Part shown: in pieces, positions 45,601-53,322 of the stretch
Layout: every line of letters starts with the position of its first letter
Position numbering within the stretch: position 1 is the stretch's first letter
Origin: Mobilicoccus sp032056465
Lineage (GTDB): Bacteria > Actinomycetota > Actinomycetes > Actinomycetales > Dermatophilaceae
NCBI RefSeq assembly: GCF_032056465.1
Contig: NZ_DAMBCL010000017.1
Length of the DNA stretch: 54,267 nt
Direction: 5' to 3' (one strand)
Program-made: the position numbers and the translations under genes
Notes under the pieces: generated by a model
Database searches by the model: none
Told to the model about the DNA's origin: nothing
The model's input: only the letters and a program-made list of their open reading frames with translations

Positions 45601-46736
45601 CGCCCCCCACCGCGGGAGAACACCCGGTGCTGTTCCTCGGCGGAGAGGCGCCCGAAGAGCGGGAGGATCTGCGTACCCGGCAGGTCCATCCCCGCGAGCG
45701 CGTCGGCGGCGTCGCGGATCTCCCGTTCGCCCGAGAGGAACACGAGGATGTCCTCCCCGCCGCCGTCGCGGGCGCGCTCGGCGGCGCCGCCCTCGGTCCA
45801 CAGCTCCTCGACGGCCTCGCAGATGCCCGTGATCTGGTCGATCTCGACCTCGACGTCGGGCTTGCCCGGGGTGCGGCTCGGTTCGACGCGGACGAGTGGA
45901 CGGTGGCGGATCTCGACGGGGTAGGTGCGCCCGGAGACCTCGATGATCGGGGCGGGGGTGCCGTCGCGGTCGGCGAAATGGGCGGCGAAGCGCTCGGGAT
46001 CGATGGTCGCGGAGGTGACGATGACCTTGAGGTCGGGTCGCCGCGGGAGGAGCTGCTTGAGGTAGCCGAGGACGAAGTCGATGTTGAGGCTGCGCTCGTG
46101 GGCCTCGTCGATGATGATCGTGTCGTATCGCCGCAGGTCACGGTCGCGCTGGAGTTCGTTGAGCAGGATGCCGTCGGTCATCACCTTGACGAGGGTGTCG
46201 CGGCTGGACTCGTCGGTGAACCGCACCTGATACCCGACCTGCGCGCCGAGGTCGACGGCGAGCTCGTGGGCCAGTCGCTCGGCGACCGACCGGGCCGCGA
46301 TGCGCCGCGGTTGGGTGTGGCCGATCTGACCGGTGATCCCGCGCCCCAGCTCCAGACAGATCTTCGGGATCTGCGTCGTCTTGCCCGAGCCCGTCTCACC
46401 GGCGATGACGACGACCTGGTGATCGCGGATCGCGGCGGCGATCTCGTCGCGGACGGCCGAGACCGGCAGGTCCGGGTAGGTGATGTCGAGGGCTTGCGCC
46501 GCCTCACGACGGGCGGCCACCCGCCGCTCCCACGCCGCGCGCCGCTCCGCCTTCTGCTCCGGGGTGAGGGCCGGGCGATCACCCCGGCGTCCGCCGCCAC
46601 GTGCCCCCTGCCGGGTTCGCGGACGGCCCTCCGCCTGACGGCCCCCCTGTCGGCGACGGCCGCGGGAGGGACCCGCGGGCCCCTGCGGCCGGGGGTCGGC
46701 GGGCCGCGGCGGCTCGGATGGGGGCGTCTCGGACAC
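42681..46736 (-). CDS. hrpA: ATP-dependent RNA helicase HrpA
   Basis: 1351 aa, close to the usual ~1300. The DEAH helicase has Walker A GETGSGKTTQIPK and IIIDEAHERSLNIDF, SATIDPERFAAHF, and QRSGRCGRVSDGIAIRLY (motif VI). The helicase-associated region and the long HrpA-specific C-terminal DUF follow. The N-terminal ~60 residues are Arg/Gly/Gln-rich (RGRRRQGGRQ, GARGGGRRGDR), an RGG-like RNA-binding tract. HrpA rescues stalled ribosomes in E. coli. GTG 46736 is 7 nt after TATCCT, so the mRNA is probably leaderless. Confidence 0.95.
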   Translation of the reverse strand: MSETPPSEPPRPADPRPQGPAGPSRGRRRQGGRQAEGRPRTRQGARGGGRRGDRPALTPEQKAERRAAWERRVAARREAAQALDITYPDLPVSAVRDEIAAAIRDHQVVVIAGETGSGKTTQIPKICLELGRGITGQIGHTQPRRIAARSVAERLAHELAVDLGAQVGYQVRFTDESSRDTLVKVMTDGILLNELQRDRDLRRYDTIIIDEAHERSLNIDFVLGYLKQLLPRRPDLKVIVTSATIDPERFAAHFADRDGTPAPIIEVSGRTYPVEIRHRPLVRVEPSRTPGKPDVEVEIDQITGICEAVEELWTEGGAAERARDGGGEDILVFLSGEREIRDAADALAGMDLPGTQILPLFGRLSAEEQHRVFSRGGGRRVVLATNVAETSLTVPGIRYVVDAGTARISRYSQRTKVQRLPIEPISRASANQRSGRCGRVSDGIAIRLYSEEDEASRPEFTDPEILRTNLASVILQMTALGLGDIAKFPFVQAPDSRMVTDGLRLLHELGAIDPEQEDPRRRLTDVGRRIARIPVDPRLARMMLAAADAGCLREVTIIAAALSIQDVRERPLEKQAQADQQHARFKDETSDFTTLLNLWKYLRKQQKALSSSAFRRMCKAEYLHYLRIREWQDLVGQLTTTMRELDLTPNSRPATPEAIHTALLTGLLSQVGLYDRERRDYLGARGARFAIQPGSVLRRSSPDWVMSAELVETTRLWARTNAAADPRTIEEVGAHLLRRSYSEPHWSRKRAGAVANERVTLYGIPLVTERPVGYGAIDPEVSRDLFIRHALVEGDWDTPHRFFHDNRRLLDRLAELESRARRRDILVDEDTLVEFYDQRVPATVVSGAHFDAWWKKERRRRPELLTFTEDFLVSDDADVVDARDYPHEWVQGDLRLRLTYQFEPGADADGVTVHIPVEQLNQVSEEGFDWQVPGLRPELATALLKSLPKATRKLFVPTPDHARAALAEADEAELAAGVPLTDELARALYIRTGHRVAPGEWDVTRVPDHLRMTFRVEDPRGRRLAEGKDLPALQERLAPQVRSTMAKAASDVERRGLVTFDLTELPEVFERRVGKRDVQGYPALVDQGDSVDVQVLTGRAEQVAATRLGLRRLILLNTSVPWKRILGLLTNAQRLALGHNPHGSLQGLLDDILAAAVDAIAARSLAASGSDLIRTPAQFDEALAAVKREIVPTVIEIVEWVHPVLDRARSVRLALDAMHPSTPEMTAMKADLTAQLEDLVHAGFVAETGHAHLRHLPRYLQGMLLRLEKAPAEGWRDAQRLEIVRTVEAERVKLVEALPPLERRADDVLALRWMIQELRVSLFAQSLGTAHPVSEKRIYKAMDAVEDAHAA

Positions 46737-46743
46737 GCCCTTC

Positions 46744-46749
46744 AGGATA
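46744..46749 (-). promoter_or_regulatory. -10 box of hrpA, leaderless type
   Basis: TATCCT on the minus strand, seven bases before GTG 46736. Confidence 0.5.
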
Positions 46750-46888
46750 CGGGCGACGTCCAGCCGGTTTCCCCGGCCGCGGCCCGGGGGGCCTCGCGGG
46801 GGACGACACCGCACGCCGTCGTGTCGTGCGGAGCGAGACACGCGGCCGGGTTCCCGGCGAACCGCCCCCCGGCGTCGAACTTCGTTCC

Positions 46889-46894
46889 TACGCT
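46889..46894 (+). promoter_or_regulatory. -10 box of the symporter gene, leaderless type
   Basis: TACGCT followed by GGGCCC and ATG 46901; no Shine-Dalgarno. Confidence 0.5.
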
Positions 46895-46900
46895 GGGCCC

Positions 46901-48109
46901 ATGACCTCGCGACGCCGCTCGATCGGGCTGCTCCCCAAGATCCTCATCGCCATCGTCCTCGGCATCGTCTGCGGACTGTTCTTCCCCGAGTGGCTCACCA
47001 GAGCGTTCGTCACGTTCAACGGCCTGTTCGGCAACTTCCTCTCGTTCATCATCCCGCTCATCATCGTCGGACTCATCACCCCCGCGATCGCCGAACTGGG
47101 CAAGGGCGCGGGCAAATGGCTCGCCGTCACCGCGGCCATCGCCTACGGCTCGACGCTGTTCGCCGGATTCCTCGGCTTCGCCACGAGCATGGCGGTGTTC
47201 CCCTCACTGCTGACGGGCAAGTCGGCGCAATCGGTGACGAACCCCGAGGACGCCCTGCTCGCTCCGTTCTTCACGGTCGAGATGCCGCCGCTCATGGGGG
47301 TGATGACAGCCCTCATCCTCGCGTTCGTCATCGGGGTCGGCCTCACCCTCGTCGACGGGGATGTCATCCGACGCGGCTTCGTCGAGTTCCGCGACATCGT
47401 CAACAAGGTCATCGCGGGAATCCTCATCCCCCTGCTGCCGCTCTACATCTTCGGCGTGTTCCTCAACATGACCGCCGCCGGCCAGGTGTGGAACGTCGTC
47501 ACGACATTCCTCGGCGTCATCGTCATGGTGTTCATCCTCACCGTGGTGCTGCTGCTCATCCAGTATTCGATCGCCGGTGCGTTCTTCAAGAAGAACCCCC
47601 TGTCGATGCTCAAGGCCATGCTGCCGGCCTACGTCACCGCGCTCGGCACGTCATCGTCCGCGGCCACCATTCCGGTGACCCACCGCCAGGCCATGACGAT
47701 GGGCGTGAGCGGGCCGGTGGCCTCCTTCGTCATCCCGCTCTGCGCGACGATCCACCTCGCCGGATCGACCCTGAAGATCACCTGCTTCTCCCTCGCGGTG
47801 ATGTTCCTCTACGGCAAGCCCATCGACATCCCGACGATCGTCGGCTTCATCCTCATGCTCGGCATCATGATGGTGGCCGCCCCCGGTGTCCCCGGCGGCG
47901 CGATCATGACCGCCACGGGACTGCTGTCGACCATGCTCGGCTTCACCGAACCCCAGGTCGGCCTCATGATCGCCACCTACATCGCGATCGACTCCTTCGG
48001 CACCGCGACCAACGTCACGGGTGACGGCGCGATCGCCGCGGTCGTCGACACCCTCACCCGCCGCAGCCGGACGACCGAGACCGACACCGCCATCACCCCC
48101 ACCACCTGA
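46901..48109 (+). CDS. Dicarboxylate/amino acid:cation symporter (DAACS family)
   Basis: 402 aa. Sodium- or proton-coupled uptake of acidic amino acids or C4-dicarboxylates. About eight spans and two re-entrant loops are expected. HP1 is TALGTSSSAATIPVT (serine-rich loop), and the substrate/ion helix has NVTGDGAIAAVV near the C-terminus. LGIVCGLFFPEW and FLSFIIPLIIVGLITPAIAELGKGAGK are typical N-terminal blocks. The C-terminal ~20 residues are Thr/Arg-rich. It diverges from hrpA. Substrate not predictable from sequence alone. Confidence 0.9.
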   Translation: MTSRRRSIGLLPKILIAIVLGIVCGLFFPEWLTRAFVTFNGLFGNFLSFIIPLIIVGLITPAIAELGKGAGKWLAVTAAIAYGSTLFAGFLGFATSMAVFPSLLTGKSAQSVTNPEDALLAPFFTVEMPPLMGVMTALILAFVIGVGLTLVDGDVIRRGFVEFRDIVNKVIAGILIPLLPLYIFGVFLNMTAAGQVWNVVTTFLGVIVMVFILTVVLLLIQYSIAGAFFKKNPLSMLKAMLPAYVTALGTSSSAATIPVTHRQAMTMGVSGPVASFVIPLCATIHLAGSTLKITCFSLAVMFLYGKPIDIPTIVGFILMLGIMMVAAPGVPGGAIMTATGLLSTMLGFTEPQVGLMIATYIAIDSFGTATNVTGDGAIAAVVDTLTRRSRTTETDTAITPTT

Positions 48110-48225
48110 CACCCCACCGCCCTGCCCCGCAGCACCCGAGGTGTCGTGGGCTCGGCGTCGCGGTGGTGAGAGGGTGGGGTCGATCGCACGTCCGCGACCC
48201 GACCCCGAGAGATGGAGGGCCCCGC

Positions 48226-48546
48226 ATGATCCTCATCAACGTCAAGTTCCCCGTGAAGCCCGAGTACGCCGACCGGTGGCCCGAGATCGCGCGGGAGTTC
48301 ACCGAGGCCACCCTCGCGGAGGAGAAGAACCTCTGGTTCGAGTGGTCCCGCAGCGTCGAGGAGCCGAACACCTACGTCCTGCTCGAGGCGTTCGAGGACG
48401 ACGGCGCCGAGCCGCACGTGAACTCCGCCCACTTCAAGGCCATGCAGGAGGAGTTCCCGCAGTACCTCGCCGCGACCCCGGCGATCGTCAACGGCCGGAT
48501 CCCCGCCACCGGCTGGGACACGATGTCCGAGATCAGCGTCGACTGA
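48226..48546 (+). CDS. Putative quinol monooxygenase / ABM-domain protein
   Basis: 106 aa, one antibiotic-biosynthesis-monooxygenase (ABM) fold. It begins MILINVKFPVKPEYADRWPE, then NLWFEWSRSVEEPNTYVLLE and NSAHFKAMQEEFPQYL, the YgiN-like order. Such proteins are dimeric, cofactor-free oxygenases or stress proteins; the substrate is unknown. GGAGGG lies six bases before ATG 48226, so the in-frame upstream ATG at 48163 is not used. It ends before the strong bidirectional terminator. Confidence 0.85.
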   Translation: MILINVKFPVKPEYADRWPEIAREFTEATLAEEKNLWFEWSRSVEEPNTYVLLEAFEDDGAEPHVNSAHFKAMQEEFPQYLAATPAIVNGRIPATGWDTMSEISVD

Positions 48547-48600
48547 CGATCGCTCGCCGCGCGCACCGCACTCACTGCGCTCGCCGCGCGTCGCTCACCA

Positions 48601-48640
48601 CAGACATGGCGGGTCCCACAGGAGGGGCCCGCCATGTCTG
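48601..48640. terminator. Bidirectional terminator, ABM gene and bkd operon
   Basis: 13 perfect pairs (48601-48613 with 48628-48640), then a T-G pair and CCC/GGG, about 17 pairs with a short loop, between converging genes. Confidence 0.9.
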
Positions 48641-48702
48641 CTGTCCGTGGCGTGTGCCGTCGTCGACCGCTGCCGTCGAGGACGGCTGCGCGAGCCCGTC
48701 GG

Positions 48703-50229
48703 TCAGAGCCCGGCGAGCAGGGCGCCGGGGCGTTCGACGCAGTCGGCGACGTACCGGAGGAACCCGCCGGCCACGCCCCCGTCGCACACCCGGTGGTCGA
48801 AGCTCAGCGACAACTGCGTGACCGGGCGGACGGCCAGCGCGCCGTCGACCACCCACGGCTTGTCGACGATGCGGCCCACGCCGAGCATGCCGGCCTCGGG
48901 GTGGTTGATGATCGGCGTCGACCCGTCGACCCCGTACACGCCGTAGTTGTTGAGCGTGAACGTACCGCCGGTCATCTCCGCAGGTGAGAGGGTCCCGGCG
49001 CGGGCGCGGCCGGTGACGTCCCGGATCGCGGCCGACAACTGCTCGGTCGACATCGCACTCGCGCCGTGGACGACGGGGACGACGAGTCCACGCGGCCCCT
49101 GGGCCGCGAGCGACAGGTTGACGACACCCTTGCGGACGATCTCTCCGGCCTCGGTGTCGACGGAGGCGTTGAGCTCGGGGAACCGCGCGAGGCCCGCGAC
49201 GACGATGCGGGCGAGCAGGGCGAGATACCCGATCCGTGCGTCAGGCACAGTGGCCGCGAGGTCGTCCTTGAGCGAGCGCAACCCCGTGGCATCGACGTCG
49301 ACCCACGTCGTCGCGTCGGGGATCTCCGACCGGGAACGGCTGAGCCGGTCCGCGATCGTGCGCCGGATGCCCGTGAGCGGCACCCGCTCGTCGCGCAGAC
49401 CCGTCGTCGCCGTCGTGGGCGTCGTCCCACCGGCGCTCGGCCCGGTAGCGTCGGACGCGACGGAGGTCACCGATTCGGCGGCCCGTCGCGACTCACCCGA
49501 GGACCCCACGCCGGAGTCGTCACGTGCGGCGCGGGCGGCCTCGACGTCCCGGCGGGTGATGATGCCGCCCGGCGCGGTGGGCGTGACGGAGAACAGGTCG
49601 AGGCCGTACTCCCGGGCGAGACGACGCACGAGCGGGGAGATCACGCGTACGGCCTCCCCCGGCCTGGACCCCGGCTCGTCCCGACCTCCGCGCGTCGACG
49701 CGTCCGCAGCGGAGGTGCCCTCGGTGGAGACGGGCGACGGCGCCGACGGCTCGGGGGTCGCGTCGTCCTCGGAGAGGGTGAGCGCCATCTCGGCCGCGGG
49801 GGCTCCGGCCGGGGCGCTCGAGGACGGGCGGCGCCCCACGCGGCGGCGCCGACCGCGCTTGGCCTCGGAGGTGCCGTACCCGATGAGGACGTTGCCGGAC
49901 CCGGCCCGCTCCTCGTCCATCCGCTCCTGCGTCGCGGTGCTGCGCTCGGTGGCGTCCTCGACGAGGGCGGTGTCGGCCGAACTCGTGCCCGCGACCTCGA
50001 CGCTGATGAGCGGCTTGCCGACGTCGACCACCTCACCGGCCTGCGCATGCAGGGTGGTGACCGTCCCCGCGAACGGACACGGCAGGTCGACCTGGGCCTT
50101 GGCCGTCTCGACGACGGCGATGATCTGGTCGACGGCGACCGTGTCGCCGACGGCGACGTCCCAGCTGATGACCTCACCCTCGGTGAGGCCCTCGCCGAGG
50201 TCGGGAAGGTCGAAGGTCCGCACGCTCAT
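48703..50229 (-). CDS. 2-oxoacid dehydrogenase E2 (dihydrolipoamide acyltransferase)
   Basis: 508 aa. A lipoyl domain (2-76) has the lipoylated Lys in VVETAKAQVDLP (K44). A long Ser/Ala/Pro-rich linker follows. The peripheral subunit-binding domain is ISPLVRRLAREYGLDL through GIITRRDVE. The catalytic domain (about 285-508) ends with SFDHRVCDGGVAGGF, the active-site His near residue 479. With the E1 genes upstream this is most like a branched-chain 2-oxoacid (bkd) complex, but pyruvate cannot be excluded. ATG overlaps the E1-beta stop (ATGA). Confidence 0.92.
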   Translation of the reverse strand: MSVRTFDLPDLGEGLTEGEVISWDVAVGDTVAVDQIIAVVETAKAQVDLPCPFAGTVTTLHAQAGEVVDVGKPLISVEVAGTSSADTALVEDATERSTATQERMDEERAGSGNVLIGYGTSEAKRGRRRRVGRRPSSSAPAGAPAAEMALTLSEDDATPEPSAPSPVSTEGTSAADASTRGGRDEPGSRPGEAVRVISPLVRRLAREYGLDLFSVTPTAPGGIITRRDVEAARAARDDSGVGSSGESRRAAESVTSVASDATGPSAGGTTPTTATTGLRDERVPLTGIRRTIADRLSRSRSEIPDATTWVDVDATGLRSLKDDLAATVPDARIGYLALLARIVVAGLARFPELNASVDTEAGEIVRKGVVNLSLAAQGPRGLVVPVVHGASAMSTEQLSAAIRDVTGRARAGTLSPAEMTGGTFTLNNYGVYGVDGSTPIINHPEAGMLGVGRIVDKPWVVDGALAVRPVTQLSLSFDHRVCDGGVAGGFLRYVADCVERPGALLAGL

Positions 50230-51281
50230 CGTCCGACCTCGCTCATCCCGCCACCGGCCCCGGCGCCGACCCGCAGGTGGCGGTCGTCCGGTTCGTCGTC
50301 CCACTGGAGGCGGGCGACCGCGTCGAGGACCCGGTCGACACCCGGCAGGTGGTGGTGTTCGAGCTTGGGTGGCGGATAGGGGATGTCGAGTCCCGACACC
50401 CGCAGCACCGGTGCCGCGAGGCTGTGGAACGCCCGCTCCTGCACCCGCGCGGCGATCTCGGCCCCGACACCCGCGAAGCCCTGGGCCTCCTGGACGACGA
50501 CGCAGCGACCGGTCCGGCGGACCGACTCGACGAGCGTGTCGTCGTCGTAGGGGTTGATGGTGCGGAGGTCGACGACCTCGCAGCTCCACCCCTCCTCCTG
50601 CGCCGCCGCGGCGGCCTCCATCGCGACGGGGACGCTCGGGCCGTACGCGGCGAGGGTGACGTCGGTGCCCTCGCGGCGGACGACGGCTCGTCCGATCGGC
50701 GTCCCCCCGCCGGCGGCGAGGGCCTCGAGGTCGACGTCGGCCTTGCTCCAGTAGAGCCGCTTGGGCTCCATGAACACCACGGGGTCCGGGTCCTCGATCG
50801 CGGCCCGGAGCATGACGTACGCGTCCTCGACGGTGGCCGGGGTGTAGACCCGCAGGCCGGGGGTGTGGGCGTAGTATGCCTCGGAGGAGTCGCAGTGGTG
50901 CTCGACGCCGCCGATCCCGCCGGCGTACGGCACGCGGATCACCATCGGCATCGGCAACGCGCCGCGCGTGCGGTTGCGCATCTTCGCGACGTGACTCGTG
51001 ATCTGCTCGAACGCCGGGTAGGCGAAGGCGTCGAACTGCATCTCGACGACCGGGCGCAGACCCGCCATGCACAGACCGATCGCGAACCCGACGATGCCGG
51101 ACTCGGCGAGGGGGGTGTCGAAGCAGCGGTCGTCGCCGAAGTCGCGGGCGAGGCCGTCGGTGATGCGGAACACCCCACCGGCGACGCCGACGTCCTCACC
51201 GAACACGAGGACGCGCTCGTCCTCGGCGAGGGCGTCGCGCATGGCCTGGTTGAGGGCGGAGGCGAACGTCGTCGCAGCCAT
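50226..51281 (-). CDS. 2-oxoacid dehydrogenase E1 component, beta subunit
   Basis: 351 aa. ThDP-binding partner of E1-alpha. FGEDVGVAGGVFRIT, DTPLAESGIVGFAIGLCMAG, EMQFDAFAYPAFEQI and RVPYAGGIGGVEHHCDSSEA are the family blocks. PLRVYTPATVEDAY is read here as LRVYTPATVEDAY. The C-terminal transketolase part has RCVVVQEAQGFAG. It starts one base after the E1-alpha stop and overlaps E2, so the three genes are tightly coupled. The heterodimeric E1 (separate alpha and beta) is usual for the bkd type. Confidence 0.94.
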   Translation of the reverse strand: MAATTFASALNQAMRDALAEDERVLVFGEDVGVAGGVFRITDGLARDFGDDRCFDTPLAESGIVGFAIGLCMAGLRPVVEMQFDAFAYPAFEQITSHVAKMRNRTRGALPMPMVIRVPYAGGIGGVEHHCDSSEAYYAHTPGLRVYTPATVEDAYVMLRAAIEDPDPVVFMEPKRLYWSKADVDLEALAAGGGTPIGRAVVRREGTDVTLAAYGPSVPVAMEAAAAAQEEGWSCEVVDLRTINPYDDDTLVESVRRTGRCVVVQEAQGFAGVGAEIAARVQERAFHSLAAPVLRVSGLDIPYPPPKLEHHHLPGVDRVLDAVARLQWDDEPDDRHLRVGAGAGGGMSEVGR

Positions 51282-51282
51282 G

Positions 51283-52476
51283 TCAGGCGTCCTTTCCGGA
51301 GGCGGGGAGGGTCTCGCGCTCGGCCTCGATCTCCTCGAACACCATGTCCCGCTGCTCGACGAGCTGCGCGGTGGGGCCGTCGTAGACGTGCGCGAACATC
51401 GAGGTCACCTGTGGCTGAGCGTCCTCGTTCATCCGGTCGCGGAGGTCGGCGGCGAAGTCCTCGGCCTCCTGCGCGTACTGCGCGTCGAGGTCGTCGTCGA
51501 GCCTGCCGACCGAGCGCAGATAGGTGGCGAGACGCTCGACGGGGTCCTTCTGCTTCCAGGATTCGACCTCGTCGGAGGTGCGGTAGCGGGTCTGGTCGTC
51601 GGCGTTGGTGTGGGCCTCCATGCGGTAGGTGTGCAACTCGATGAGCACCGGCCCCTTGCCCGAACGCGCCCAGTCGACGGCCTTGCCGACGACGGCGAGC
51701 ACGGCGAGGGCGTCGTTGCCGTCGACCTGCTCGCACACGACGCCGTAGCCGATGCCCTTGTAGGCGAGGCTGGGGGCCGCGGTCTGCTTCTCGAGGGGCA
51801 CGGAGATCGCCCACCCGTTGTTCTGGACGACGAACACCACCGGGGCCTTGAACACGGCGGCGAAGTTGAGCGCCTCGTGGAAGTCGCCCTCGCTCGTCGC
51901 CCCGTCGCCGATGAACGCGAGCGCGACGCGGTCGCGACCCTGGCGCTGCTCACCGTAGGCGACGCCGGCGGCGTGGAGCAGCTGCGTCGCGAGCGGCGTG
52001 CACTGCGCTGCCGTGTGGGTGGCGGCGGGGTCGTAGCCGCAGTGGGCGTCGCCGCGCAGGAGGGTGAGCACCTCGACGGGATCGATGCCCCGGGAGACGA
52101 GCGCGACGGAGTCCCGGTAGGTGGGGAAGAACCAGTCGTCCTCGCGGATCCGCAGGACGGAGCCGACCTGACAGGCCTCCTGCCCACGGGAACTCGGGTA
52201 GACCGCGAGACGGCCCTGCTTGGTGAGCGCCGTCGCCTGAGCGTCGAACCGCCGGCCGATCACCATCCGCCGGTAGCACTCGAGGACGTCGTCGTCGTCC
52301 GGAGCGACGTAGTCGTCGGTGACCGGGGTGACCCGCTCACCGTGCGCGTCGAGGAAGGACACGGGGGTCGGCGCGGGGATGAGGCCCTTCTGGAACGGCG
52401 CCTCCACCCCGTCGGGTGCGGCCTGCTCGGCGGCCTTGGACGCACGCGCGTTCGCGGCCTTGCGGGTGGGAGCCAT
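51283..52476 (-). CDS. 2-oxoacid dehydrogenase E1 component, alpha subunit
   Basis: 397 aa. Decarboxylates the 2-oxoacid with ThDP. The Mg-ThDP motif GDGATSEGDFHEALNF starts at 190 and ends with QNN at 218-220. YPSSRGQEACQVGS, the FFPTYRDS block and MEAHTNADDQTRYR are typical of bkd/pdh E1-alpha. The N-terminal ~25 residues are Lys/Ala-rich. AGGAGG precedes ATG 52476 by four bases; the open frame continues to 52668 without coding character. First gene of the operon; no E3 gene is in the window. Confidence 0.94.
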   Translation of the reverse strand: MAPTRKAANARASKAAEQAAPDGVEAPFQKGLIPAPTPVSFLDAHGERVTPVTDDYVAPDDDDVLECYRRMVIGRRFDAQATALTKQGRLAVYPSSRGQEACQVGSVLRIREDDWFFPTYRDSVALVSRGIDPVEVLTLLRGDAHCGYDPAATHTAAQCTPLATQLLHAAGVAYGEQRQGRDRVALAFIGDGATSEGDFHEALNFAAVFKAPVVFVVQNNGWAISVPLEKQTAAPSLAYKGIGYGVVCEQVDGNDALAVLAVVGKAVDWARSGKGPVLIELHTYRMEAHTNADDQTRYRTSDEVESWKQKDPVERLATYLRSVGRLDDDLDAQYAQEAEDFAADLRDRMNEDAQPQVTSMFAHVYDGPTAQLVEQRDMVFEEIEAERETLPASGKDA

Positions 52477-52582
52477 GCGACCTCCTGCGGGTCGAGCCGA
52501 CGACGTCGTCGGCGACGGTGCGAGCGTCCGCCGCTGCGGGGCGAGGTCGGGCGTGCCCGCAGGGAGGACTCGTTCGCCCGAT

Positions 52583-52602
52583 CGTCGTGCCCGACGTACG
52601 CT
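52583..52602. promoter_or_regulatory. Putative lrp promoter and operator
   Basis: CGTCG-TGCC-CGACG (52583-52596) directly precedes the -10 TACGCT (52597-52602) of the Lrp-type gene in the divergent gap of 179 bp. An Lrp/AsnC operator is a reasonable guess; the arms are short. Confidence 0.35.
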
Positions 52603-52655
52603 CGGCTCAAGAGGACCGGCGAAGACCGGACGAATTGTGACCAGGAGGGTCATCG

Positions 52656-53153
52656 ATGGACCGTTCATCCGATTCCGGCCTCACGCTCGATGCGGTCGAC
52701 CGACGGATGGTCACCGAACTCGTGGGCGACGGACGGCTCTCGATCCGCGCCCTCGCCGAACGCGTTCACATCAGCCGGGCGAGCGCCTACTCCCGCCTGG
52801 ACCGTCTCGTCGAGTCCGGGGTCATCACGGGCTTCTCGGCGCGGGTGGACCCGGTGCGGGCCGGACTCGCGACGAGCGCCTACGTCGCCCTGTCGGTCGA
52901 GCAGGACGCGTGGCGGGAGATCAGCAGCCGCGTCGCCGCGGTGCGATACGTCGAGCACGTCTCCCTCGTCGCGGCCGAGTTCGACGTCCTCGTCCTCGTC
53001 CGCGCGCCGGACAACGAGACTCTGCGCGTCGTCGTGCTCACCGAGCTCCAGTCGATCCCCGGGGTCCGCTCCACCCGCACCTGGCTCGTCTTCGCCGACT
53101 CCCCCGGCCCCGGCGCCTGGGTCGACGACCCCACCCACCCCCCGGATCGATGA
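52656..53153 (+). CDS. Lrp/AsnC-family transcription regulator
   Basis: 165 aa. N-terminal helix-turn-helix LDAVDRRMVTELVGDGRLSI through SRASAYSRLDRLVESGVITGF (10-62). The C-terminal RAM ligand domain has YVALSVEQDAWREIS and VSLVAAEFDVLVLVRAPDNETL. The short Pro-rich tail is variable. AGGAGGG precedes ATG 52656. Divergence from the 2-oxoacid dehydrogenase genes strongly suggests it controls them in response to branched-chain amino acids, as BkdR-type regulators do; that is inferred from position. Confidence 0.92.
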   Translation: MDRSSDSGLTLDAVDRRMVTELVGDGRLSIRALAERVHISRASAYSRLDRLVESGVITGFSARVDPVRAGLATSAYVALSVEQDAWREISSRVAAVRYVEHVSLVAAEFDVLVLVRAPDNETLRVVVLTELQSIPGVRSTRTWLVFADSPGPGAWVDDPTHPPDR

Positions 53154-53201
53154 CGTCAGCAATCGCGTCATCGGCGACTGGGCGAGGCGGGGAGGCGCGC
53201 A

Positions 53202-53232
53202 GCGCCCGCCGACCGGGTGGGTCGGCGGGCGC
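53202..53232. terminator. Bidirectional terminator, lrp and metY
   Basis: 13-bp perfect stem (53202-53214 with 53220-53232), 5-nt loop, between converging genes. Confidence 0.88.
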
Positions 53233-53322
53233 CGGGTGGGTTGAGCCGGCCGCGCCGTCCAGCCGGACCGGGCGGAGTCGGGCCCGCGTGGTCCGGCGAG
53301 GTCGGGCGATCGCGACGGCCGC

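Noticed and set aside
42579..46904. 1441-codon plus-strand frame opposite hrpA
   Set aside because: Pure antisense of hrpA with a repetitive LAHLV/EVG-type composition caused by codon bias.
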